Assembly (NCBI RefSeq): GCF_019443505.1
Contig: NZ_CP080377.1
Location: 3,286,001 to 3,350,000, forward strand
DNA: 64,000 nucleotides
DNA from: Janthinobacterium sp. PAMC25594
GTDB taxonomy: Bacteria; Pseudomonadota; Gammaproteobacteria; Burkholderiales; Burkholderiaceae_D
Reading direction: 5' to 3'
The notes under the pieces were generated by a model that was not told where the DNA came from, made no database searches, and saw only the letters and a program-made list of their open reading frames with translations. A program made the position numbers and the translations under genes. Below, piece after piece: positions 15,291 through 25,632 of this stretch (positions are counted from its first letter, which is position 1; the number at the start of each line of letters is the position of its first letter).

Positions 15291-15844
15291 GACATCTCGG
15301 GCTTCATCAGGCTCTTGCGGCTGATCGTGCGGCCCGATACCATGAACTCGCCATTGCCCCGGTAGTGCAGGGTTTCGGGCAGCTTGGGCGAAGTGGCCAC
15401 GTGGGCTTTCACGCACTCGAAGATGAAGAAGCCGCCCTTCGGGTTGCCCGCCACCTGCGCCAGCTTGCATTCGAAGTTAGCGTAGCACTCGGCGATCAGC
15501 GGCGCGCCCACCAGTTCGGCCGGCTGCGGCGTCAGGCCGAAGGCCGTGAACTTGTCCGTGTCTTCGCCGCTGCAATTGCCGATGGCGACCACCTGGTCGA
15601 CCATGTCGGCCGTGGGCAGGTTGATCACGCATTCCATGCTGCGCTTGATCATTTCATAGCTGTGGTTCGCATCGGAAATGAAACAGCCCAGCAACGATGG
15701 CGTAAACTCCATCAGCATGTGCCAGCCCATGGTCATGATGTCGCTTTCGCCCTTCCACGTTGAACTGACGAGCACCACCGGCCCCGGTTCGAGGAAGCGG
15801 CGGATATCGGCGACGGGATAATCTTCTTTGTGGTAATTTTTCAT
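15287..15844 (-). CDS. Flavin reductase-like FMN-binding protein
   Basis: 185 residues. Start set at 15844, where GGAG sits eight bases upstream; the longer frame to 15931 lacks a ribosome site. The flavin reductase-like/FMN-binding split-barrel fold is indicated by PGPVVLVSSTWKGESDIMTMGW (first strands), FTPSLLGCFISDANHSYEMI and ECVINLP, with GNPKGGFFIFECVKAHV later. Such proteins bind FMN and reduce it or serve as a partner of a monooxygenase. No partner oxygenase lies alongside. The stop codon is supplied by a palindromic repeat. Confidence 0.88.
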   Translation of the reverse strand: MKNYHKEDYPVADIRRFLEPGPVVLVSSTWKGESDIMTMGWHMLMEFTPSLLGCFISDANHSYEMIKRSMECVINLPTADMVDQVVAIGNCSGEDTDKFTAFGLTPQPAELVGAPLIAECYANFECKLAQVAGNPKGGFFIFECVKAHVATSPKLPETLHYRGNGEFMVSGRTISRKSLMKPEMS

Positions 15845-15999
15845 CTGGTCTCCAGGACGCGGTACGCCATAGCATAGCCCAATGGCGCCTGGCCGGGCGC
15901 GCGGCTGGCCGATGCGATTTGTGCCGTTCATCGCAAATTTCTCCCCGTTGGAGATGTTGCAACATAGAATACGCTGATCAACTACTCAAGGAAACCGCC

Positions 16000-16629
16000 A
16001 TGCGTCCTCTGTTCCTGTTGTCCGTCCTGTCCCTCGCCTGCCTCGCTACCCTCGCGCATGCCGACGAGCAAACCCGCACGGTAGCCGCCTTCAACGCCAT
16101 CGACATCCGCGGCCCCATCAGCATCGAAGTGGAATCGGGCAAGGAGCAGAGCCTGCTGCTGCGCGGCGACCAGAAATTCCTCAGCGGCGTCATCACGGAA
16201 GTGGTCGATGGCGAGCTGAAAATTTCCATGAAGGACAAGGACATCAAGAAGACCGAGGGCGACCCGCGCATCATCATCACCATGCCGACCTTGCGCAAGC
16301 TGATCGCGGAAGGCGCGGGCGAGAAGATCTTGACCAAGCTCAATGGTCCAAGAGTTGACATCAGCTACAAGGGCGCGGGCCGTCTGGCCGCCGATGGCCA
16401 GGTCGACTGGCTGCGCCTGAAGGCGCAAGGCGTGGGCGAAGTCGATACGAAAGCCTTGCTGGCGAAAAACGTCGACGTCAATTTCGACGGCATCGGCTCC
16501 GTCAAGGTGTATTCCTCTGGCGAACTGAACGCCGTGGTGCGCGGCATGGGCGAACTGACGTATTACGGCAAGCCGAAGATCGTGCACAAGTCGGTCGCCG
16601 GCATCGGCAGCGTGAATGCCGCCAAATAA
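16000..16629 (+). CDS. Exported DUF2807 (GIN-domain) protein
   Basis: 209 residues from the ATG at 16000 (AAGGAAA upstream). Signal peptide to about ALA-HA-DE (residue ~21). The rest is a single-strand beta-helix of the head GIN / DUF2807 type, with alternating VxxxxFxxIDIRG, SIEVESGKEQSLLLRGD, LRKLIAEGAGEKI, YKGAGRLAADGQV, LKAQGVGEVDTKAL, and VRGMGELTYYGKP. Members are periplasmic or surface proteins of unclear role, often labelled auto-transporter adhesin-like. Followed 41 bases later by an enoyl-CoA hydratase gene on the same strand. Confidence 0.87.
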   Translation: MRPLFLLSVLSLACLATLAHADEQTRTVAAFNAIDIRGPISIEVESGKEQSLLLRGDQKFLSGVITEVVDGELKISMKDKDIKKTEGDPRIIITMPTLRKLIAEGAGEKILTKLNGPRVDISYKGAGRLAADGQVDWLRLKAQGVGEVDTKALLAKNVDVNFDGIGSVKVYSSGELNAVVRGMGELTYYGKPKIVHKSVAGIGSVNAAK

Positions 16630-16670
16630 GATTTTCCATAAAAACAGGCCATCAAGCCACTGGAGACCGC

Positions 16671-17480
16671 ATGACCGCAACACCCGATACCCAAGACACC
16701 GACGCACCGCTGGTGCTGCGCGAGGATGAGGGTGGCCTCGTCACCCTGCGCCTGAACCGCCCCCTGCAATTCAATGCCCTGTCGGTAGCCATGCTGACCG
16801 CGCTGCAGGCCGAACTCGACGGCATCGCGCAGCAGCCGCACGTGCGCTGCGTGGTGCTGGCCGCCGAAGGCAAGGCTTTTTGCGCGGGCCACGATTTGCG
16901 CCAGATGCAAGCCACGCGCCAGCTTGCGTATTATCAAACCCTGTTCGCGCAATGCTCGCGCGTGATGCAAGCCATTCAAACCTTGCCCGTGCCCGTGATT
17001 GCCCGCGTGCACGGCATCGCCACGGCGGCCGGCTGCCAGCTGGTCGCCAGCTGCGACCTGGCCGTGGCGGGCGCGTCCGCCCGTTTTGCCGTCTCCGGCA
17101 TCAACGTGGGCCTGTTCTGCGCCACGCCATCGGTCGCCCTGTCGCGCAATGTGTCGCCCAAGCGGGCCTTCGACATGCTGGTGACGGGCCGCTTCATCGA
17201 CGCCGACACGGCCGCCGACTGGGGCCTGATCAATGAAACGGTGGCCGACGCGGCGCTCGACGAGGCCGTGGCGCGCCTGGCGCAGCAGATCATGGCGAAA
17301 AGCCCGACGGCCATCCGCTACGGCAAGGCCATGTTCTACCGGCAGCGCCAGCTGCCGCTGGACGACGCGTATGCCTACGCGGGCGACGTGATGGCGCGCA
17401 ATATGATGGAAGAGGATGCAAACGAAGGCGTGAGCGCCTTTTTAGAGAAGCGGCCACCCGGCTGGGCGGCCGTCAAGTAG
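16671..17480 (+). CDS. Enoyl-CoA hydratase/isomerase family protein
   Basis: 269 residues of the crotonase superfamily. The oxyanion-hole segments are AAEGKAFCAGHDLRQMQ (~60-80) and HGIATAAGCQLVASCDLAVAG (~115-135). The ATG at 16671 is preceded by GGAG. The family hydrates trans-2-enoyl-CoA in beta-oxidation, but the order of motifs and the short GHDLRQM helix resemble the ECHDC3-type subgroup, so the exact substrate is open. Ends two bases from the AIM24 gene coming from the other strand. Confidence 0.9.
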   Translation: MTATPDTQDTDAPLVLREDEGGLVTLRLNRPLQFNALSVAMLTALQAELDGIAQQPHVRCVVLAAEGKAFCAGHDLRQMQATRQLAYYQTLFAQCSRVMQAIQTLPVPVIARVHGIATAAGCQLVASCDLAVAGASARFAVSGINVGLFCATPSVALSRNVSPKRAFDMLVTGRFIDADTAADWGLINETVADAALDEAVARLAQQIMAKSPTAIRYGKAMFYRQRQLPLDDAYAYAGDVMARNMMEEDANEGVSAFLEKRPPGWAAVK

Positions 17481-17481
17481 C

Positions 17482-18219
17482 TTAACGTTCCTGCTTCATC
17501 TGCTGCTGGACGGAAAGACTCAGCTTGCCCAGGTCTTCCTTGCCCAGCAGCGGCAGTTGCGCCAGCAGCTGCATCAGGGCCGAGCTGCCCGTCACGTCCA
17601 GTTCGGACGACTGCACCAGCACCGTGCCGGCGCCCGTGAAGTCGATCTGCTTTTCCTCGCCCGACAAACTGAAACCCGTGAGCGCGCCGGCAGCCGAGGC
17701 CCAACCCTGCACGTGGGCGTAATCGTAGTGATACGAGGGGCTGGGGCAATCGGCCCAGCCCAGCACGGCCTGCTCGTCCACGCGGCACGGCAATTCCAGA
17801 AAATGCACGGGGCCGTTCGACGAGGCGATGACTTTACCCGTGCCTATCATGGTCAAAAAGCCGGGCAAGGTCGATTCCTGGCAAATCACGTCCTTGGTAA
17901 ACCCCAGCAGGTTTTTCGCGCGGATGGTCATGTTGGCGTTGTCCAGGTCGTAGCACGCCAGGTCGTTGCCGTTATCGCCCAGGATCAACTGACCCTGCCC
18001 TTGCGCCACGACAAAGTGGTGCACGTATTTGGGCGCATTGAAGGCGGTGCGCACGATCAAGTCGAGCACGCTGCTGCCCATGGCTTCGAAGCGCAGCTCG
18101 CCATAGAAGGCGATCATCTTGCCCTTGCGAATGAAGATCTGTTCCTTGACGTCGATGACATACGAAAAACGGTTCAGGTTATCGTTCTTCGGCAAGGTAT
18201 CGGGGTTGTAAATCGTCAT
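17482..18219 (-). CDS. AIM24 family protein (third gene of AIM24 operon)
   Basis: 245 residues, longer than its two upstream paralogues. AIM24-fold signatures: FIRKGKMIAFYGELRFEAMG, FVVAQGQGQLILGDNGND, GFTKDVICQESTLPG, LELPCRVDEQAVLGWADCPS. It diverges most in the C-terminal third, which is extended after the canonical SGEEKQIDFTGAGTVLVQSSE. AIM24 is a beta-roll related to the TRAP-like fold; in yeast Aim24 acts at the mitochondrial inner membrane, while bacterial roles are unknown. No signal peptide. Separated by 3 bases from the second gene, so co-transcribed. Confidence 0.88.
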   Translation of the reverse strand: MTIYNPDTLPKNDNLNRFSYVIDVKEQIFIRKGKMIAFYGELRFEAMGSSVLDLIVRTAFNAPKYVHHFVVAQGQGQLILGDNGNDLACYDLDNANMTIRAKNLLGFTKDVICQESTLPGFLTMIGTGKVIASSNGPVHFLELPCRVDEQAVLGWADCPSPSYHYDYAHVQGWASAAGALTGFSLSGEEKQIDFTGAGTVLVQSSELDVTGSSALMQLLAQLPLLGKEDLGKLSLSVQQQMKQER

Positions 18220-18222
18220 GGC

Positions 18223-18864
18223 TTACCTTTCGCTCGCTTGGATGTAGACCGTGCCCTGGCCCGCAAACTTCACCTGGTAGGATTCGCCGGACGCCTGGCC
18301 GACGAAGGTTTTCCAGTTCAGGTCCGTGACGATGGTCGAGCTCAGCTGGCCCGTGTGGCCGATATACGCTTGCGGGTCGACAAACACGGGCACGTCCGGC
18401 GTGACGGGCAAGCCGATGGCATTACCGTCGGACAAAATCGCCACTTCGCCCGTGCCTTGCAAGGTGGTGGTAAACAAGCCCTGGCCCGAGGCCATGCCGC
18501 GCACCACGCCCTGCACGCCGCCCTGGTTGCCGAGGAACATGGTGCCGGCCGTCAGGCGCGCATCGAAGGCCAGCAGGGAGTCGCTTTCCACATAGAAAGT
18601 TTCGCCGCGCACGGGCACGATGCTGACGAACAGGCCGCCCTGCGCGTAAAACACGCTGCCCGTGCCGCGCGCCGACATCAGGGCGTAACCCTCGTTCGTG
18701 ACGGCGCGCATGGCCAGGCTTTGCACGCCCTGGCCCGCCAGGAAGGAGCGGCTGAACGCCACGTCACCCTGGTACGACACCATGGCGCCCTTGCGGGCGA
18801 ACACTTCTTCATTGCCGAGTTTGACCTCAAGCATCTTTTCATTGATCTGCTGATAGACAGGCAT
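18223..18864 (-). CDS. AIM24 family protein (second gene of AIM24 operon)
   Basis: 213 residues. Shows FARKGAMVSYQGDVAFSRSF, LMSARGTGSVFYAQGG, ESDSLLAFDARLTAGTMF, GLFTTTLQGTGEVAILSDG, and the C-terminal WKTFVGQASGESYQVKF-AGQGTVYIQASER, nearly collinear with the first gene (18873..19490). No signal sequence. Eight bases separate it from the first gene. Gly-rich VGQxSGESYQxKFxGQGxVxIQ is a shared terminal motif of both and may mark a binding edge. Confidence 0.9.
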   Translation of the reverse strand: MPVYQQINEKMLEVKLGNEEVFARKGAMVSYQGDVAFSRSFLAGQGVQSLAMRAVTNEGYALMSARGTGSVFYAQGGLFVSIVPVRGETFYVESDSLLAFDARLTAGTMFLGNQGGVQGVVRGMASGQGLFTTTLQGTGEVAILSDGNAIGLPVTPDVPVFVDPQAYIGHTGQLSSTIVTDLNWKTFVGQASGESYQVKFAGQGTVYIQASER

Positions 18865-18872
18865 GACGGCTC

Positions 18873-19490
18873 CTAGCGTTCGGCGGGCTGGATGAACACC
18901 ACGCCCTGACCGGTGAATTTGTGCTGGTACGATTCGCCCGAGCTCTGGCCGATCATCGTGCGCCAGTTGACATCAAAAACGAATTCCTGGCGGATATCGC
19001 CCTTGAAGCCGACGAAGGCGTCCGGGTCCACGCGCAGCGGGTGCGCGGGCGTCACTTCCAGCATGATCAGGTTGCCGCGCGAAATGACGGCCAGGTTGCC
19101 TTGACCTTCGACGGTGGTGGAAAACAGGCCCTGGCCCGAGCTGGCGCCGCGCAGGCCCGCAAAGCTGGTGCCCGTCTTCAGGCTGGTGTCGTAGGCCAGC
19201 AGGCTGCTGCTTTCGATGGTCAGTTTTTCGCCGGCCAGCGCCATGACAGTGATTTCGGCCGCATTCTGCGCGAAAAACACCGTGCCGCTGCCTGAAGCCT
19301 GCATCAGCTGCATGCCTTCGTTCGTCACCTTGCGCTTGAGCGCGCCGAAGATGCCCTCGCCGCCGAGCAAGGATTTTTCAAATTTGATGCTGCCCGTATA
19401 GGCGACCATGGCGCCGGCGATCGCCAGCACTTTTTCATCCTGCAGGCGCACTTCCAGCAGGCGGTCGGTATTGGTGCGGAAACTGGTCAC
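18873..19490 (-). CDS. AIM24 family protein (first gene of AIM24 operon)
   Basis: 205 residues from a GTG at 19490, chosen because GGGGAG lies seven bases upstream; the frame runs further to 19634 but that part reads as non-coding and covers the protease terminator. Motifs: VLAIAGAMVAYTGSIKFEK, MQASGSGTVFFAQNAAEI, ESSSLLAYDTSLKTGTSF, GLFSTTVEGQGNLAVISRG, and the C-terminal IGQSSGESYQHKFTGQGVVFIQ. First gene of a three-gene operon of paralogues. No membrane helix or signal peptide. Confidence 0.9.
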   Translation of the reverse strand: MTSFRTNTDRLLEVRLQDEKVLAIAGAMVAYTGSIKFEKSLLGGEGIFGALKRKVTNEGMQLMQASGSGTVFFAQNAAEITVMALAGEKLTIESSSLLAYDTSLKTGTSFAGLRGASSGQGLFSTTVEGQGNLAVISRGNLIMLEVTPAHPLRVDPDAFVGFKGDIRQEFVFDVNWRTMIGQSSGESYQHKFTGQGVVFIQPAER

Positions 19491-19595
19491 GCGCGACTCC
19501 CCAAGAATGCCAGGGCACAAAGCCATGGCTATCCGACAAGATACCGGGGGCGTTACCGCCATGCAAGTGCTATTCCTCCCGAACGGGGGTGAGCG

Positions 19596-19626
19596 AATAA
19601 AAAAGGCGTGCCCGGAAGCACGCCTT
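19596..19626 (-). terminator. Terminator of the protease operon
   Basis: AAGGCGTGC/GCACGCCTT stem; on the minus strand the hairpin is followed by TTTTTATTC, right after the protease stop codon. Confidence 0.9.
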
Positions 19627-19646
19627 GCGTTCACACAGGAAACAGC

Positions 19647-22811
<3,165 letters not shown>

Positions 22812-22812
22812 G

Positions 22813-23628
22813 TCACGCTCCTTGCACGGTGGACGCGGCGAACTTGCCGGTGCGGCGGCGCGACAGCATGCCGATGGCGCCCAGGCCGGCCAGCATCAGC
22901 ATGTAGGTCGACGGTTCCGGCACGGCGCTGATATTGATATTGTCGAGCGCGAACTGGCCCTGGTTAAAGGCGGGAAAATCGAGGGAATTGCTGCACGCGC
23001 CAGTATCGTTGAAAATGCACGCATTGAAAGTCAGGCCCGTAAACGCGTAGTTGCTGAAGCTGCTCAGCAGGGAAGCGCTCTGGAAATGGTAATTGCCATC
23101 GCTGCCCTGATCGGGAAACGCCAGCGAGGTGCTGATCACCTGGCCATTGCCGAGGGTGCCGCTCAGCTGCAGCTTGCCCCACTGCATGTTGGGCAAGCCG
23201 GAGACGGGCGCGATGAAGGAATAGTCGAAACCGGCCAGGGTGAATGCCTGGCGATCGGCACGCGAGAAATTCACGCCGCCATCGTTGAGGATGGCCAGGT
23301 AGTTGCCGCTGGCGCCCTGCGGGCAGGCGGCGATATCGCACGACGAGCCCACACGGCCGTCGAGGATGGCGCCCACGCCGCTGATGCCGCCGCCGGCCGC
23401 CGTGGTCGGGTCGGCCAGGAACAGCAAATTGTAGCTCGGCGTATTGAGCGTCTGGCCGCTTGCATATACGTCGGGGCGCAGATTGTCGAAGGTCAGGACA
23501 CCGGCCATGGCCGGCGCCGAGGCCAGCACGGACAAGGTGGCCAGCGCGGCAAAAACGGTGGCGCGACTGCGGGTAGCGGGCGGATTGACGGTGGCGGGCG
23601 ATACCCGCGCAGGTGATAAACGATTCAT
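22813..23628 (-). CDS. PEP-CTERM sorted surface protein
   Basis: 271 residues from the ATG at 23628 (AAGGGAATAGA upstream). Long signal peptide ending ASAPAMA-G. The C-terminal sorting signal is complete: VPEPSTYMLMLAGLGAIGML (membrane helix) then SRRRTGK; QFALDNINIS just before it is common in this class. Cleavage and anchoring by an exosortase of the EpsH type is expected; no exosortase gene is in this window. Four Cys occur in two close pairs (SCDIAAC, ACIFNDTGAC). The mature domain is beta-rich. Immediately precedes the subtilase in an operon. Upstream DNA is strongly AT-rich. Confidence 0.92.
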   Translation of the reverse strand: MNRLSPARVSPATVNPPATRSRATVFAALATLSVLASAPAMAGVLTFDNLRPDVYASGQTLNTPSYNLLFLADPTTAAGGGISGVGAILDGRVGSSCDIAACPQGASGNYLAILNDGGVNFSRADRQAFTLAGFDYSFIAPVSGLPNMQWGKLQLSGTLGNGQVISTSLAFPDQGSDGNYHFQSASLLSSFSNYAFTGLTFNACIFNDTGACSNSLDFPAFNQGQFALDNINISAVPEPSTYMLMLAGLGAIGMLSRRRTGKFAASTVQGA

Positions 23629-24058
23629 TCTATTCCCTTGATTGTTGTGGATAGATAGGTCGGCAGGTCTGGCGCCCGCTTTCAGCTTTTTCACAAAAGT
23701 GTTAATAAATATAGCAAATTGCATAAAATAAATATCATATTTTTAATATCATTTATTTATTTTTTATCTAACTCTGCGAAACTTTGTTTTGTTTTACCTA
23801 TGAAAGCTTGAGGAATCTCAACGTTACATTTGAACAACAATGCATCGCACTGCAGATGTGTGCGCCAGCGTGCCGACGCGACTTCAGATAAGCTCGAAAT
23901 CCGCGCTTGCCGCACCGTTACATCGCGGTACACCTGTTCCATCCTGGAACACTGCCTGGTCTGCCGGCGCTCCGCCAGACGCCCCCCCTGCGCCCCCTTG
24001 TGCCGATGGCATGAAGCTTGCACAACAAGGGGATCGACCGTGCTCAGGGAGCCGCATC
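23629..24058. promoter_or_regulatory. AT-rich divergent intergenic region
   Basis: 430 bases between the divergent PEP-CTERM gene and histidine kinase. The stretch 23690-23775 is nearly pure A/T (runs such as AAATAAATATCATATTTTTA), in sharp contrast to the genome, and suits an UP element or H-NS-type silencer binding. No gene seen; an open frame from 23840 lacks a start signal. Confidence 0.55.
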
Positions 24059-24967
24059 ATGGAACACCATCAACTGGCCGGCAGCGGCCGCTCAGGCATG
24101 CGGCCGGTCTGGCGCAGCATCGCGTGCGGCGCGCTGGCGCTGGCTTTTTTCCTGCTGGCCATCAGGCTGGACCTGGCCGAACGGCTGACGCGCGTCCTCT
24201 GGCGCCAGGAGCACTGGCAACTCGATGAATTGGCCCTGAGCCTGCTGCTGCTGGTGCTGGTACTGGCCGGCTTTGCCGTCTGGCGCGGACGCCAGGTGGC
24301 CCTGCTGCTGGCGCAAAACCGCGCGCTCACGCAGCGCCTGCTGCGCGCGCAGGAAGAGGAGCGCTGCGCGCTGGCGCGCGAACTGCACGATGAAGTGGGT
24401 CAAGACTGCACGGCCATCCGCGCCGCCGCCAGCTATATCCTGCGCGCGCGCGACGGCGACCAGGCGAACGTGCAGGCCTGCGCCGCCAGCATCGCCCGCT
24501 CCGCGGAAGCGCTGCATGCGATGGTGCGCAGCATGCTCCGCCGGCTGCGTCCGCCCGTGCTCGACAGCCTGGGATTGGCGCCGGCCCTGCAGGCGCTGTG
24601 CGACAGCTGGGCCCAGCAGCACGGCATCGCCTGCCGTTTCGCCCCGCACGCCATTCCCGCCGACCTCGACGACAGCATCGCCACGGCCATCTACCGCCTG
24701 GTGCAGGAAGGCTTGACGAATGTGGCGCGCCATGCGGGCGCCGACCAGGCCACGGTGGAATTGCGCGCCGATGCGCACGGCTTGCTGCACCTGGCCATCG
24801 AAGACAATGGCCGGGGTTTATGCCAGGACAGGCAGCAGGATCCCGGCTTCGGCATGCTGGGCATGCGCGAGCGCGTGGCCGGCTTGCGCGGCCATATCCG
24901 CTGGATCAGCGCGCTGGGCAACGGCTTGCGCATCGAAGTGGCCCTGGCGGCCCGGTGCGCGGCATGA
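24059..24967 (+). CDS. NarL-type sensor histidine kinase
   Basis: 302 residues from the ATG at 24059 (AGGGAG eight bases upstream). Two membrane helices (~18-36 and ~55-75) flank a very short periplasmic loop, so it probably senses through the membrane or a partner. The HisKA_3 dimer/phosphoacceptor motif is ALARELHDEVGQDCTAIRA (His in ELHDE). HATPase N box LVQEGLTNVARHAGA, then EDNGRGL and GFGMLGMRERV. This is the UhpB/NarX/DegS class that pairs with LuxR-type regulators; its regulator gene follows with a 4-base ATGA overlap. Confidence 0.93.
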   Translation: MEHHQLAGSGRSGMRPVWRSIACGALALAFFLLAIRLDLAERLTRVLWRQEHWQLDELALSLLLLVLVLAGFAVWRGRQVALLLAQNRALTQRLLRAQEEERCALARELHDEVGQDCTAIRAAASYILRARDGDQANVQACAASIARSAEALHAMVRSMLRRLRPPVLDSLGLAPALQALCDSWAQQHGIACRFAPHAIPADLDDSIATAIYRLVQEGLTNVARHAGADQATVELRADAHGLLHLAIEDNGRGLCQDRQQDPGFGMLGMRERVAGLRGHIRWISALGNGLRIEVALAARCAA

Positions 24968-25632
24968 ACGCCATGCACAGCACCCTGCAGCCGATCCGCG
25001 TGATGCTGGTGGACGACCACCCGGTGGTGCGCACGGGCTACCGGCGCCTGCTGGAACAGGGCGGCGACATCGCCGTCGTGGCCGAGGCCGGCAATGGCGA
25101 AACGGCGTATGCCTTGTATCAGGAGCAGGCGCCCGACGTCTGCGTCACGGATTTGTCCATGCCCGGCATCGGCGGCCTGGAATTGCTGCGCAAGCTGGTC
25201 GCGCGCGACGCCGCTGCGCGCGTGCTGGTGTTTACCATGCACGACACGCCACAGCTGATCGCGCGCGCGTTGGACGGCGGCGCCTGCGGCTTCGTCAGCA
25301 AGCAGGCCGACCCGGAACACCTGGTCGACGCCGTGCGCGCCGCCCACGCGGGCCGGCGCTACCTCGATCCGCACAGCGCACCGGGCGTGCTACAGGGCAC
25401 GGCCCGCATGGAAGCAAACCGTTTGAGCAGCCTGAGCCAGCGCGAATTCGAAATCTTCCGCCTGCTGGCCGAAGGCCGCAGCGCCGCCGACTGCGCCCGC
25501 CTGCTGCACCTGAGCAGCAAGACGGTGGCCAACCACCAGACGTGCATCAAGGAAAAGCTCGACGTGCCCGGCCCCGCCGCTTTGGTCCACCTGGCGCTGC
25601 GCCACGGCGTCATCGAACATATTCTCCCTTAA
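24964..25632 (+). CDS. LuxR/NarL-type response regulator
   Basis: 222 residues starting inside the kinase stop codon (ATGA at 24964-24967), so translation is coupled. Receiver domain with acidic pair Asp17-Asp18, phosphoacceptor Asp63 in VTDLSMPG and conserved FTMHD and FVSKQA segments. LuxR-type DNA-binding domain at ~150-215: LSQREFEIFRLLAEGRSAADCARLLHLSSKTVANH. Target genes are unknown; the convergent TonB receptor and the divergent AT-rich promoter region at 23.7 kb are candidates. The stop shares TTAA with the neighbouring gene. Confidence 0.94.
   Translation: MNAMHSTLQPIRVMLVDDHPVVRTGYRRLLEQGGDIAVVAEAGNGETAYALYQEQAPDVCVTDLSMPGIGGLELLRKLVARDAAARVLVFTMHDTPQLIARALDGGACGFVSKQADPEHLVDAVRAAHAGRRYLDPHSAPGVLQGTARMEANRLSSLSQREFEIFRLLAEGRSAADCARLLHLSSKTVANHQTCIKEKLDVPGPAALVHLALRHGVIEHILP

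Noticed and set aside
23840-24058. N-terminal extension of the histidine kinase
   Set aside because: No ribosome site and an unstructured Pro/Ala-rich translation; the ATG at 24059 follows AGGGAG and leads into a membrane helix.
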